The notes below the pieces were generated by a model, which was not told where the DNA came from, searched no databases, and worked only from the letters and a program-made list of their open reading frames with translations. From Nocardioides lijunqiniae (GTDB lineage Bacteria > Actinomycetota > Actinomycetes > Propionibacteriales > Nocardioidaceae), in NCBI RefSeq assembly GCF_015024225.1, contig NZ_JACJGM010000010.1:62001-126000 (forward strand): a stretch of DNA of 64,000 bases, given 5' to 3'. Shown in pieces: positions 40,880 through 49,411 of this stretch (position 1 is its first letter; each line of letters begins with the position of its first letter). Both the position numbers and the translations under genes were made by a program.

Positions 40880-42670
40880 TCAGCTCTTCTTGTGGCGCGG
40901 CTTCTTGAAGGGCCGCTCGCCGCCGTCGGCGTCGCCGCCCTCGGGCGGACGGGTGCGGTTCATCCGCGGGCCCTTGTCCTCGGTGAGCTCGATGAGCTTG
41001 CCGCTGATGCGGGTGTTCTCGAGCTTCTTCCAGACCTCGGCGGGCAGCTCGGCCGGCAGCTCGACGAGCGAGAAGTCCGGGCGGATCTGGATGTGGCCGA
41101 AGTCGCCGCGGCTGAGGCCGCCCTCGTTGGCGATGGCGCCGACGATCTGGCGGGGCTCGATCTTGTGGCGGCGTCCGACGTTGATCCGGTACTGCGCCAT
41201 GGGCTGGTCAGAGCCGCCGCGCGGGCGCCGCTCGGGGCGGTCGCCGCCCCGCTCCGGGCGGTCCTTGCGCGGGGAGCGCTCGGCGCGGTCGGCGCGCTCC
41301 TTGGCCGCCGCACGACGCTCGACCTCGGGGTCGAGCAGCAGCGGGGTCTCGCCCTGCATCGCGATCGCCAGCGCCGCGGCCACGTCGACCTCGGGCACGT
41401 CGTTCGCGCGGATGTAGTGGCTCACCACGTCGCGGAAGAAGCCGATGGACGGCGAGCTCAGCGCCTGCGTGATCTGGTCGTCGAAGCGCGCCAGGCGGGT
41501 GACGTTGACGTCCTCCGCGGTCGGGAGCGCCATCTTGGTCAGCGGCTGGCGCGTGGCCTTCTCGATGTGCTTGAGGAGGTACTGCTCGCGCGGGGTCACG
41601 AACGAGATCGCGTCGCCCTTGCGCCCGGCCCGGCCGGTGCGCCCGATGCGGTGCACGTAGGACTCGGTGTCGGTGGGGATGTCGTAGTTGATGACGTGGC
41701 TGATCCGGTCGACGTCGAGCCCGCGCGCGGCCACGTCGGTGGCGACGAGGATGTCGAGCTTGCCGGACTTGAGCTGGTTGACCGTGCGCTCGCGCTGCAC
41801 CTGGGCGACGTCGCCGTTGATCGCCATCGCGGAGAAGCCGCGGGCGCGCAGCTTCTCGGCCAGGGTCTCGGTCTCGTTCTTGGTGCGGACGAAGACGATC
41901 ATGCCCTCGAAGTTCTCGACCTCGAGGATGCGCGTGAGGGCGTCGACCTTCTGCGGGTAGCTGCAGATCAGGTAGCGCTGGGTGGTGTTGGCCGAGGTGG
42001 TCGTCTTGTTCTTGACCGTGATCTCGACCGGGTCGTTGAGGTACTTCTTCGACAGGCGCCGGATCTGCGCGGGCATCGTCGCGGAGAAGAGCGCGACCTG
42101 CTTGGTCTCGGGGGTGTCGGCGAGGATCGTCTCGACGTCGTCGGCGAAGCCCATGTTGAGCATCTCGTCGGCCTCGTCGAGCACCAGGAAGCGCAGCTCG
42201 GTGAGGTCGAGCGTGCCCTTCTCCAGGTGGTCCATGATCCGGCCCGGGGTGCCGACGACGATGTGCACGCCGCGGCGCAGGGCGCTGAGCTGCACGCCGT
42301 ACGCCTGGCCGCCGTAGACGGGGAGCACGTGGACGCCACGGGTGTGGGCGGCGTACTTCTCGAAGGCCTCGCAGACCTGGAGCGCGAGCTCACGGGTCGG
42401 CGCGAGCACGAGGGCCTGCGGCTTCTTCTGCTTGACGTCGAGCTGGTCGAGGATCGGCAGCGCGAACGCCGCGGTCTTGCCGGTACCGGTCTGCGCGAGG
42501 CCGACCATGTCGTTGCCGGCGAGGAGCGGCGGGATCGTGGCGGCCTGGATGGCGGACGGGCTCTCGTAGCCGACGTCCTTCAGGGCCTTGAGTACTGCGT
42601 CACCGAGCCCGAGGTCCGCGAACGTGGGAGTCGCTCCCTCGATCGTGTCGGTCTCTGATGGTGTGGTCAC
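40880..42670 (-). CDS. deaD: DEAD-box RNA helicase (DeaD/CsdA type)
   Basis: 596 residues with every core motif: Q motif (FADLGLGDAVLKALKDVGYE followed by SPSAIQAATIPPLL), AQTGTGKT (I), PTRELA (Ia), VLDEADEML (II, DEAD), LFSATM (III), RGLDVDRISHVINYD (V) and HRIGRTGRAGRKG (VI). The C-terminus has an Arg/Glu-rich segment, then a DbpA-type RNA-binding domain (RINVGRRHKIEPRQIVGAIA), then a basic tail KKPRHKKS. It should remodel structured rRNA or mRNA, notably in ribosome biogenesis and at low temperature. GTG 42670 has TACCGT six bases upstream, so it may be leaderless. Confidence 0.93.
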   Translation of the reverse strand: MTTPSETDTIEGATPTFADLGLGDAVLKALKDVGYESPSAIQAATIPPLLAGNDMVGLAQTGTGKTAAFALPILDQLDVKQKKPQALVLAPTRELALQVCEAFEKYAAHTRGVHVLPVYGGQAYGVQLSALRRGVHIVVGTPGRIMDHLEKGTLDLTELRFLVLDEADEMLNMGFADDVETILADTPETKQVALFSATMPAQIRRLSKKYLNDPVEITVKNKTTTSANTTQRYLICSYPQKVDALTRILEVENFEGMIVFVRTKNETETLAEKLRARGFSAMAINGDVAQVQRERTVNQLKSGKLDILVATDVAARGLDVDRISHVINYDIPTDTESYVHRIGRTGRAGRKGDAISFVTPREQYLLKHIEKATRQPLTKMALPTAEDVNVTRLARFDDQITQALSSPSIGFFRDVVSHYIRANDVPEVDVAAALAIAMQGETPLLLDPEVERRAAAKERADRAERSPRKDRPERGGDRPERRPRGGSDQPMAQYRINVGRRHKIEPRQIVGAIANEGGLSRGDFGHIQIRPDFSLVELPAELPAEVWKKLENTRISGKLIELTEDKGPRMNRTRPPEGGDADGGERPFKKPRHKKS

Positions 42671-42676
42671 CCGTCA

Positions 42677-42682
42677 ACGGTA
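42677..42682 (-). promoter_or_regulatory. Leaderless-type -10 of deaD
   Basis: On the minus strand TACCGT lies six bases before GTG 42670. No leader exists for the cold-shock type control often seen in deaD genes of other bacteria, if this promoter is the main one. Confidence 0.45.
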
Positions 42683-42764
42683 GTGGCTTCGCGGCCCCGC
42701 GTCCGATTCGCCAACGCGGTGGCTTGTATCACGCCGCCCCCCACGCGCCGCGCGGGCCCGAGCC

Positions 42765-43229
42765 TCAGCCGCGCCGACCGGCCCCGCCGGCGCCCGGCAC
42801 CTCGTCGTGCTCGCCGCGTGCCGCGGCCTCGACGAACGCCGCGCGGGCCTGCGTCGCCGCCTCGACCTGGGCTCCGATCACCGCGAGCACCAGGTCCCTC
42901 CCGCCCGCCTCGAGCGTGGGCTCGGCCCAGACCCGCTCCCAGGACGTGGCCCCGGACGCGACGCGGTCGTGCAGGCTGCGCCACTCCAGCGGCGCGTCGG
43001 GCGCGCCGGTCAGGCCCTCGAGCAGCGCGCGCGTCTGGTCGTCGAGGCCGTCGCGCTGCTCCTCCTCGCGGGCCCGGGCCACGTGCTCGGCGACGCGGCC
43101 GAGGGCGTCCTCCAGCCGACGGGTGGCGTCGTGCGCCACCGCCTGCTCCAGCTCGGCCCCGGGGTCGGTCGCGGCGGGCGCCGCCGCGGACGCGTCGTAG
43201 AAGCCCTCCGGCAGGGCAGGGCCGGTCAC
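42765..43229 (-). CDS. Helical protein of the ESX-like cassette, function unknown
   Basis: 154 residues, not recognised. The N-terminus is Pro/Ala-rich (LPEGFYDASAAAPAATDPGA) and the rest is helical and charged, with heptad-like stretches at about 28-55 (LEQAVAHDATRRLEDALGRV) and about 115-140. No signal peptide, membrane helix or cysteine is present. Its GTG overlaps the stop of the 465-residue gene by four bases, so it is made together with it. A chaperone or binding partner for that protein is a reasonable guess from the coupling and the similar helical make-up. Confidence 0.7.
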   Translation of the reverse strand: MTGPALPEGFYDASAAAPAATDPGAELEQAVAHDATRRLEDALGRVAEHVARAREEEQRDGLDDQTRALLEGLTGAPDAPLEWRSLHDRVASGATSWERVWAEPTLEAGGRDLVLAVIGAQVEAATQARAAFVEAAARGEHDEVPGAGGAGRRG

Positions 43230-44623
43230 GCGGTGACCTGCGGCTCGCCGCTGCTGCCGCCCGGGTAGGTGCCCTCGAGCGGGCCGGGCGCCATGAGCAT
43301 GTCGTCGCCCTCCTCGTACTGCTCGGGCGCGGAGTCGGGGAGGTCCTCGTACTCCTGGCTCCCCATGTCCTCGAGCGCGCCGTCGAGCTCGTCCTTGGCC
43401 TGGCCCGCCTCGTCGCCGAAGTCCTTGACCTTGTCCAGGGACGCCTCGATGTCGTCCATGCTGGCCGGCAGGTCCTCGAGCGCCTTCATCTCCCCGACCA
43501 TCGGCAGCTTCTGCACCGCGTCGAGCACCTCCTGGAACTTGTCCAGGCGCTCGGCCTGCGTCTCCGCCCAGGCCTTGATCTCGTCGACGAGCGCGAAGCA
43601 GTCGTCGATGATCTGCTTGCACTGGGCGATGTCGTCGATGATGTCCTGGATGACCGCGCCCTTGGTCTTGACGATGTCCAGGGCCAGGAGGAACCACCCC
43701 AGGCCCGGGACGAAGCGGCTGGCGATCTTCGAGCTCAGCTTGCCGAGCTTCTTGCCGAGGATGACGAGCACGTCCTCGACCTCGACCGCGATCTTCTCGG
43801 AGACGACGGCGATCTGGTCGAACACCGCCGAGCCCTTGCCGATCCCGAAGCCCACGGTGGCCATCACGGCGTGGTAGAGGTTCAGCTGGGCGTGCAGGGC
43901 GAGCCCGGCGTGACCCTGCAGGCCCAGCTCGACCTTCCCCGAGAGCTGCGTGAAGTTCATCCCCCAGGCCCGCATGGCGCCGTCGACGATGCGGCACGCC
44001 GAGGCGTTCTCCTGGATCCGGGCGTAGTTGGCCGACAGAGGGAAGACGATGTAGTCGCGCAGGCTCTTCTCCGAGAGCCGGTCGATGTTGAGACCGATCC
44101 CCAGACCGTTGATGAGGTCGACGCCCTCGTTGATCGTGTCGCGAGCGGTGTCCCAGGTGGCGGCCGCGCCGTCGAAGGCGTTGTTGTGGTTCTGCCGCTC
44201 GTCGCCCTCCTCGGGCTCGCCCAGCGAGTCGCCGAGGTCGGCGATCTCGAACAGCTCGATGTCGACGTCGATCGGCGGGGGCCGCAGGTGCGAGGGGATG
44301 CCCGAGCCGCGGTAGTGGGTGAAGACGTGGCCGATGTCGCCGTCGCGCAGGTCGATCTGGCGCACCGTGTTGTGGATGGCGTCCCCGACGCCGTCCCACC
44401 GTCCGTCGAACACCTGCCGCATGTCGGTGAACCACCCGCCGAGGGTGGGCAGCATGTCGCCGATGGGCTTCATCGCGCAGGTGTCGTAGTCGAAGCCGCT
44501 GGCGTTGCAGACCCGCTCGTTGAAGTAGGTGTCGATCTCGTAGGCCTGGTCGCCGACCTTGTTCATGGCGGCGAACATCCGCTCGAGGTTGCCCCACTCG
44601 ATGGTGATCTGTCCGCCGGTCAC
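43226..44623 (-). CDS. ESX/WXG-like large helical protein, putative type VII-related surface protein
   Basis: 465 residues. The first 110 form a helical hairpin-like region with a W-x-G-like turn (FDGRWDGVGDAI) and a following VRQIDLRDGDIGHVF helix of the kind seen after ESX hairpins. A middle hydrophobic stretch (about 285-330, GLGWFLLALDIVKTKGAVIQ) is followed by coiled-coil helices (about 330-380) and an acidic tail (about 390-465) containing YEEGD, which fits the loose YxxxD/E export pattern. There is no Sec signal. Four cysteines occur in the first half. No EccC or other secretion gene is in the window. The GTG start has only a weak purine-rich upstream sequence. Confidence 0.55.
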   Translation of the reverse strand: MTGGQITIEWGNLERMFAAMNKVGDQAYEIDTYFNERVCNASGFDYDTCAMKPIGDMLPTLGGWFTDMRQVFDGRWDGVGDAIHNTVRQIDLRDGDIGHVFTHYRGSGIPSHLRPPPIDVDIELFEIADLGDSLGEPEEGDERQNHNNAFDGAAATWDTARDTINEGVDLINGLGIGLNIDRLSEKSLRDYIVFPLSANYARIQENASACRIVDGAMRAWGMNFTQLSGKVELGLQGHAGLALHAQLNLYHAVMATVGFGIGKGSAVFDQIAVVSEKIAVEVEDVLVILGKKLGKLSSKIASRFVPGLGWFLLALDIVKTKGAVIQDIIDDIAQCKQIIDDCFALVDEIKAWAETQAERLDKFQEVLDAVQKLPMVGEMKALEDLPASMDDIEASLDKVKDFGDEAGQAKDELDGALEDMGSQEYEDLPDSAPEQYEEGDDMLMAPGPLEGTYPGGSSGEPQVTA

Positions 44624-44704
44624 GCTGGCCCCCGCCCTGCGGCACGCCCGTCGCGCCGCGCCGGTGGCCTACCCCGCGAGCGACCGGCGCAAACGGCGCG
44701 GCGC

Positions 44705-45310
44705 TCAGCCGGCGTACGCCGCCGCGATCTCGGTGGCGACCCGGGTGAGCTCGGCCTCCGGACGCGGCTCGCCCACCACGCTGTTCTTGGCCTCCACGAC
44801 GAGATGTCCGGCCTCGACCTCGACCAGGACCCTCGCCAGCTGCTCGCCGACGTACTCCCCGGTCATCAGGACCGCCGGGACCCCACCCACCTGCACCCGC
44901 TGCTGCTCGAGCGCGGGGTCGGACTCGTACTCGACGAGCTCGTCGAAGCTCATGACCGGCTCCTGGAAGGTCCACGTGAGGTCCAGCCCGTCGTCGGCGC
45001 CGCGGACCGTGGCGCACCGCTGGCTGGTCCCCTCCTGCCGGGGGCCGCTGACCCGTTGCTCGGAGCGGGTGATCTTCGTCAGCTGCTCGTCGGTGACGAC
45101 GTCGCACGGCGCCCCGGCCGGCTCGGCCTGCCCGTCCGGCTCGGCCGACCCGCTGGGCTCGTCGGTGGGCTCGTCGGTGGGCTCGTCCGTCGGCTCGCTG
45201 GTCTGGGACGACTCGCCGGCGTCGGGGTCGTCACCGTCGTCGCCGCACCCGGCCAGGAGCAGGGACAGCACGACGACGGCGGCAGCAGCGCTCGCGAGGG
45301 GGCGTCTCAT
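44705..45310 (-). CDS. DUF3558-type lipoprotein heading the ESX-like cassette
   Basis: 201 residues. The signal peptide ends in the lipobox LLLAGCGDD, so Cys21 should be lipidated and the protein anchored outside the membrane. An acidic linker with PTDEP repeats precedes a C-terminal domain (about 65-201) with two cysteines (APCDVVTDEQL and SQRCATVRGA) in the positions typical of DUF3558. The family is actinobacterial and of unknown function, often near secretion or envelope genes. It begins 29 bases after the glmS stop; a TAGGAC -10 lies six bases before the ATG. The ESX-like gene follows after 81 bases. Confidence 0.75.
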   Translation of the reverse strand: MRRPLASAAAAVVVLSLLLAGCGDDGDDPDAGESSQTSEPTDEPTDEPTDEPSGSAEPDGQAEPAGAPCDVVTDEQLTKITRSEQRVSGPRQEGTSQRCATVRGADDGLDLTWTFQEPVMSFDELVEYESDPALEQQRVQVGGVPAVLMTGEYVGEQLARVLVEVEAGHLVVEAKNSVVGEPRPEAELTRVATEIAAAYAG

Positions 45311-45316
45311 GCTGAC

Positions 45317-45322
45317 GTCCTA
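45317..45322 (-). promoter_or_regulatory. Leaderless-type -10 of the lipoprotein gene
   Basis: TAGGAC on the minus strand lies six bases before ATG 45310, inside the 29-base gap after glmS. This would let the envelope cassette be transcribed independently of glmS. Confidence 0.4.
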
Positions 45323-45339
45323 CCCCCTTCGGAGGCCGC

Positions 45340-47157
45340 TCACTCCACGGTGACGCTCTTGGCGAGGTTGCGAGGCTTGTCGATGTCGTGGCCGAGGACT
45401 TGCGCGGCGTGGAAGGCGAGCAGCTGCAGCGGGATCGTGAGCAGGATCGGGTCCAGCTCGCGCGCGCTGCGGGGCACGTCGATGCGCTGGACGTCGAGGC
45501 CGCGCAGGTCGACGTCGGGGTGGGTCACGACGACGAGAGGGCCGCGGCGGGCGGCGATCTCGTGCAGCGCCCCGACGTTGCGGTCGGTGAGCTCGTCCTC
45601 GGGCACGATCGCGACCGTCGGCACCTCGGGCGAGATCAGCGCGAGCGGGCCGTGCTTGAGCTCGGAGGTCTGGTATGCCTCCGCGTGCCGGTAGCTGATC
45701 TCCTTGAACTTCTGCGCGCCCTCGCGCGCGACCGGGAAGCCGCGCACCCGGCCGACGAAGAAGAGCGACTCCGCCTGCGCCAGCCCGGTGGCGATCTCTG
45801 CCAGCCGGTCCTCGCCGTCGAGGACCTCCTGCAGCTGCGCGGGGAGCGCGATCAGCGCCTCGATCAGCCGCTTGCCCTCGGAGATGGACAGGTCGCGCAC
45901 GCGGCCGAGCTGGAGCGCCAGCAGGGCGAAGCCGAGGAACATGTTGGTCAGCGCCTTGGTGCTGGCGACCGCCACCTCGGGCCCGGCGTGCAGGTAGATC
46001 CCGCCGTCGCACTCGCGCGCGATGGCGGAGCCGACGACGTTGACCAGGCCTACGACGCGCCCGCCCTTGCGGCGGATCTCCTGGACGGCCAGCAGGGTGT
46101 CGATGGTCTCGCCGGACTGACTGACGGCGACGTAGAGGGTGTCGTGCTCGATGATCGGGTTGCGGTAGCGGAACTCGCTGGCGGCCTCGGCGTCCGCCGG
46201 GATGCGCGCCAGCTCCTCGATCAGCGAGGCGCCCATCTGCCCGACGTAGTAGGCCGAGCCGCAGCCGAGGATCTTGACGCGCCGGATCTCGCGGGTCTCG
46301 CGGGCGTCCATGTTGAGGCCGCCGAGGTGGGCGGTGCCGAAGCGCTCGTCGAGCCGCCCGCGCAGCACACGCTCGGCGGCGGCCGGCTGCTCGAGCATCT
46401 CCTTGCGCATGAACGACTCGTGCTCGCCGGCGTCGTAGGAGGCCGGGTCGACGTCGACCTCGGTGGCCGCGCGCTGGACCTGCGTCAGGTCCTGGCGGTA
46501 CGTCGTGAAGCCGGTGGCGGTCACCGTGGCCATCTCGCCGTCGTCGAGGTGCGCCACGGTGGTGGTGTAGCGGACCAGCGCGCCGAGGTCGGAGGCGACG
46601 TGCATCTCCTTCTCCCCCACGCCGATGATCAGCGGGCTGCCGTTGCGGGCCACCACGATCCGGTCGGGGAAGTCGGCGTGCAGCACCGCCACGCCGTACG
46701 TGCCCTCGATCGCGGCCAGCGCCTCTGCGACCCGCTCCTCGAGCGTGTCGGCCGTCGAGCGGGCGATCAGGTGCGCGAGGACCTCGGTGTCGGTGTCGCT
46801 GGCCAGCTCCACGCCCTCGTCGGTGAGCCGCTCGCGCAGCGCCGCGGCGTTGTCGATGATCCCGTTGTGGACGACGGCGACGTCACCCGTCGCGTCGACG
46901 TGCGGGTGGGCGTTGACGTCGTTGGCCGGGCCGTGGGTGGCCCAGCGGGTGTGCCCGATGCCGACCTTGCCGCTGAACCGCTTGGGCAGCTCGGCGCTCA
47001 GGTCGCGCACCCGCCCGGCCTTCTTCGCGACGCGGAGCCCGGACCCGAGCACGGCGACCCCGGCGGAGTCGTAGCCGCGGTGCTCGAGACGGGTGAGCCC
47101 CTCGAGGAGCAGCGGGGCTGCCTGCTGGGTGCCGATGTAGCCGACGATGCCGCACAT
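45340..47157 (-). CDS. glmS: Glutamine-fructose-6-phosphate aminotransferase (GlmS)
   Basis: 605 residues, the usual length. The glutaminase domain begins MCGIVGYIG with nucleophile Cys2 after Met removal, followed by LEHRGYDSAGVAV and GHTRWATHGPA. Two SIS domains (about 285-420 and 455-590) contain GCGSAYYVGQM and AVSQSGETIDTL, the fructose-6-phosphate binding loops. The C-terminus ends KPRNLAKSVTVE. It makes glucosamine-6-phosphate for peptidoglycan and mycothiol. AGAGGA lies eight bases before the ATG. A small HU-like gene lies twelve bases upstream in the same direction, so both probably form one transcript. No glmS ribozyme is visible in the 12-base gap. Confidence 0.93.
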   Translation of the reverse strand: MCGIVGYIGTQQAAPLLLEGLTRLEHRGYDSAGVAVLGSGLRVAKKAGRVRDLSAELPKRFSGKVGIGHTRWATHGPANDVNAHPHVDATGDVAVVHNGIIDNAAALRERLTDEGVELASDTDTEVLAHLIARSTADTLEERVAEALAAIEGTYGVAVLHADFPDRIVVARNGSPLIIGVGEKEMHVASDLGALVRYTTTVAHLDDGEMATVTATGFTTYRQDLTQVQRAATEVDVDPASYDAGEHESFMRKEMLEQPAAAERVLRGRLDERFGTAHLGGLNMDARETREIRRVKILGCGSAYYVGQMGASLIEELARIPADAEAASEFRYRNPIIEHDTLYVAVSQSGETIDTLLAVQEIRRKGGRVVGLVNVVGSAIARECDGGIYLHAGPEVAVASTKALTNMFLGFALLALQLGRVRDLSISEGKRLIEALIALPAQLQEVLDGEDRLAEIATGLAQAESLFFVGRVRGFPVAREGAQKFKEISYRHAEAYQTSELKHGPLALISPEVPTVAIVPEDELTDRNVGALHEIAARRGPLVVVTHPDVDLRGLDVQRIDVPRSARELDPILLTIPLQLLAFHAAQVLGHDIDKPRNLAKSVTVE

Positions 47158-47169
47158 GTCTGTGGTCCT

Positions 47170-47433
47170 CTAGGTGTAGATGAGGCGGCGTATCTGCCGC
47201 TCGGTCAGGCGGGGAGCGGCCACCACGCGGTCGGCCAGCTCGCTCGCGATGCGCGCGAAGATCTCGGGGTTCCTCGCGCCGTACGTCTTCAGCTCGGTGT
47301 GGCGCCGGCGCACGTAGTGCTCGACGGGCTCCGCCACGAACGCGAGCACGTCCTCGATGACCCGGGCCGCCTCCGCCGGCGACAGCCCGGTGCTCGCGGC
47401 GACGCGCTCCACGAGCTCTCGGTCCGGTGCCAC
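47170..47433 (-). CDS. Small conserved actinobacterial protein upstream of glmS, HU-like N-terminus
   Basis: 87 residues from GTG 47433. RELVERVAASTGLSPAEAAR followed by VIEDVLAFVAEPV resembles the first helices of HU/IHF proteins (the ELIxxVAxxTGLSxxEA pattern). The beta arms and the RNPxTG DNA-binding tip are absent; instead a basic segment RRRHTELKTYGARN follows. The C-terminus ends ERQIRRLIYT. It could be a small dimeric DNA-binding or regulatory protein, but this is an inference from a partial resemblance. A CACAGT -10 lies seven bases before the GTG and a palindrome sits just upstream. It shares a transcript with glmS. Confidence 0.65.
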   Translation of the reverse strand: MAPDRELVERVAASTGLSPAEAARVIEDVLAFVAEPVEHYVRRRHTELKTYGARNPEIFARIASELADRVVAAPRLTERQIRRLIYT

Positions 47434-47440
47434 GTCTTGA

Positions 47441-47461
47441 ACTGTGCCGAGACCGGTCTCG
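47441..47461 (-). promoter_or_regulatory. -10 element and 14-bp palindrome before the HU-like/glmS operon
   Basis: On the minus strand CACAGT lies seven bases before GTG 47433. Directly upstream CGAGACCGGTCTCG (47448-47461) is a perfect palindrome without spacer, placed between the -10 and -35 positions, where a bound repressor would block RNA polymerase. Confidence 0.45.
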
Positions 47462-47472
47462 TGGCGCAAGTT

Positions 47473-47488
47473 TCTGCCCGTTTTCGGG
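47473..47488. other. Small hairpin in the glmS-side intergenic gap
   Basis: TGCCCG-TTTT-CGGGCA forms a six-base-pair stem with a tetraloop. The surrounding 288-base gap (47434-47721) otherwise contains only the promoter elements reported separately and a GC-rich stretch with no gene that I can support. Confidence 0.4.
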
Positions 47489-47721
47489 CAAGGCGCTCGA
47501 TATTGGGTCTCGTGCGTCGGTGTCTGGAGTGGATCCTGGGCGCCCTGGGGACCGTGGGGGCACTCCTCGACGGTGTTCATCCGGAAGGGTGGAGCGACTG
47601 CGGCCTTCCCAGGGCTCACATGGGGGTCAGGTGGGGCGTGAGCGTCGATTCCAGGCGTGGGCTGTCACTCCAAGTGGGGATGTGCTAGATTGGTGAACAC
47701 CAGATGAACAGGAGGTGTCCC

Positions 47722-47868
47722 ATGTACGAATCCCAGATGTCCGACCAGCTCGTGATGCGCTGGATCCCCGTTGTCGACCCGTCCGGTCGCACCCACATGG
47801 AGTCCTGCTGGATCTCTGCCGCGCAGGCCGCCCCGGCGCCCGCCGTGCAGATCCACCACGCGGCCTGA
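47722..47868 (+). CDS. Small 48-residue protein, unknown function
   Basis: ATG 47722 follows AGGAGGTG by four bases, an excellent ribosome binding site, and TAGATT (47686-47691) is a good -10 about 30 bases upstream. The product begins MYESQMSDQLVMRWIPVVDP and continues SGRTHMESCWIS, then an Ala/Pro tail. It has one cysteine and no signal peptide or membrane helix. The MRWIPVVDxxGRTHME core reminds me of other small actinobacterial proteins of unknown role. It lies alone between divergent glmS-side genes and xseA, followed by a palindrome array. Confidence 0.7.
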   Translation: MYESQMSDQLVMRWIPVVDPSGRTHMESCWISAAQAAPAPAVQIHHAA

Positions 47869-47966
47869 CCGCCGACCCGCACCCGCGGGTTCTTCACACC
47901 CTTCGCACCGCCTCGCCGCTCCTGCGGCGGGGCGGTGTGGTGCGTTCGGGGCTCAGCGGCGCGGGA

Positions 47967-48114
47967 GTTTCGCCGGTCGACCGGCGAATCTGGACCTTGA
48001 CCGCTGAAACTTCGTCGGTCCAGGGTGAGTTTCGCCGGTCGACCGGCGAAACTCACGCTTCCCGCACCGAACCTGCGGCGGAACCGCCAGTTTCGCCGGT
48101 CGACCGGCGAAACT
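47967..48114. repeat. Three regularly spaced palindromes (TCGA-centred) before xseA
   Basis: Perfect palindromes centred at 47978.5, 48040.5 and 48101.5, spaced 62 and 61 bases. The longest (48025-48056) is 32 bp: GTGAGTTTCGCCGGTC and its exact complement. The third (48089-48114) is 26 bp and the first (47969-47988) 20 bp, with one flank decayed. Between the first two, CTGGACC/GGTCCAG (47990-47996, 48016-48022) makes another hairpin; between the last two lies CACGCTTCC, as in the copies at 61.9 and 63.1 kb. They fill most of the 292-base gap. No function is known to me. Confidence 0.85.
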
Positions 48115-48147
48115 CACGCGGCGTCACGACCGGCCGGAGCGACCGTC

Positions 48148-48153
48148 TAGGGT
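48148..48153 (+). promoter_or_regulatory. Leaderless-type -10 of xseA
   Basis: TAGGGT lies seven bases before ATG 48161, immediately after the palindrome array, so the third palindrome is about 34 bases upstream of the -10. Confidence 0.5.
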
Positions 48154-48160
48154 CGCGGGC

Positions 48161-49411
48161 ATGGCCCTGGAGACGTCTGCGCAGTCGCCGGCGCCCGTAC
48201 GCCAGATCGCGAACGCCGTGGCCGGGTGGATCGACCGGCTGGGGCCGGTGTGGGTCGAGGGGCAGGTGGCGCAGGTGAGCCGGCGCCCCGGCGTCGGGAC
48301 CGTGTTCATGACGCTGCGCGACTCCGTGGCCGACGTGTCGGTGCCGGTGACGTGCTCGCGCCAGATGTTCGACGGGCTCAACCCGCCGCTGGTCGAGGGC
48401 GCGAGCGTCGTCATCAACGCCAAGCCCTCCTACTACGCCAACCGCGGCACGCTCTCCCTCTACGCCCGCGAGATCAAGATGGTCGGGCTCGGCGAGCTGC
48501 TGGCCCGCCTCGAGCAGCGCCGCCAGCTGCTCGCGGCCGAGGGCCTGTTCGCCCAGGAGCTCAAGCGCCGGCTGCCGTTCCTGCCCGGCAAGGTCGGGCT
48601 GGTCACGGCCCCCAACAGCGCCGCCGAGCGCGACGTGCTCGACAACGCCCAGCGACGGTGGCCGGCGGTGGCGTTCGAGGTCGTCCACGCGGCCATGCAG
48701 GGCACGCGTGCGGCCGCCGAGGTCATGGACGCCGTCGCCCGGCTCGACCGCGACCCGACGGTCGACGTGATCGTCATCGCTCGCGGCGGCGGCGCGGTCG
48801 AGGACCTGCTGCCGTTCAGCGACGAGGGCCTGATCCGGGCCGTGGCTCGCGCGAGCACGCCGGTGGTGTCCGCGATCGGCCACGAGCCCGACTCCCCCCT
48901 GCTCGACCTGGTCGCCGACGTCCGCGCCTCCACCCCGACCGACGCCGCCAAGCTGGTCGTCCCCGACGTCCACCAGGAGGTGGCCGGCCTCGGGCAGGCC
49001 CGGCTGCGCATGCGCCAGACCGTCCGCACCCGCGTCGACCACGAGCAGCACCGCCTCGACGCGCTGCGCGAGCGCCCGTCGCTGGCCGACCCGCGCTCGC
49101 TCATCGACGACCGCGGGGCCGAGCTCGGCGCGCTGCTCGAGCGCAGCCGCCGCACCCTGCGCCACGCCCTCGACCGCGCTGCCGACGACATCGGCCACCA
49201 GCGCGCCCGCGCCCGCGCGCTCTCGCCCCTGGCGACCCTCGAGCGCGGCTACGCCGTCCTCCAGGACGCCGACGGCCACGTCGTCACCTCCCTGGACGCG
49301 GTGTCGCCCGGCGGCGCGGTCAGCGTCCGCGTGGCCGACGGCCGCATCGCCGCCACCGTCGACTCGACCACCCCCGACCCCGTCCCGCACGAGGAAGAAG
49401 ACTCCGCATGA
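48161..49411 (+). CDS. xseA: Exodeoxyribonuclease VII large subunit
   Basis: 416 residues. The N-terminal OB-fold (about 18-105; [20 protein letters not shown]) binds single-stranded DNA. The catalytic domain contains [40 protein letters not shown], and [20 protein letters not shown] with TPTDAAKLV, all family signatures. A coiled-coil arm (about 270-340) precedes the C-terminal strand [16 protein letters not shown]. Together with XseB it degrades single-stranded DNA in both directions. The stop overlaps xseB in ATGA. It follows a strong leaderless -10. Confidence 0.95.
   Translation: MALETSAQSPAPVRQIANAVAGWIDRLGPVWVEGQVAQVSRRPGVGTVFMTLRDSVADVSVPVTCSRQMFDGLNPPLVEGASVVINAKPSYYANRGTLSLYAREIKMVGLGELLARLEQRRQLLAAEGLFAQELKRRLPFLPGKVGLVTAPNSAAERDVLDNAQRRWPAVAFEVVHAAMQGTRAAAEVMDAVARLDRDPTVDVIVIARGGGAVEDLLPFSDEGLIRAVARASTPVVSAIGHEPDSPLLDLVADVRASTPTDAAKLVVPDVHQEVAGLGQARLRMRQTVRTRVDHEQHRLDALRERPSLADPRSLIDDRGAELGALLERSRRTLRHALDRAADDIGHQRARARALSPLATLERGYAVLQDADGHVVTSLDAVSPGGAVSVRVADGRIAATVDSTTPDPVPHEEEDSA

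Noticed and set aside
47967-48114. CRISPR array
   Set aside because: Only three palindromic copies, with unequal lengths and related intervening hairpins instead of unique spacers, and no cas genes in the window.
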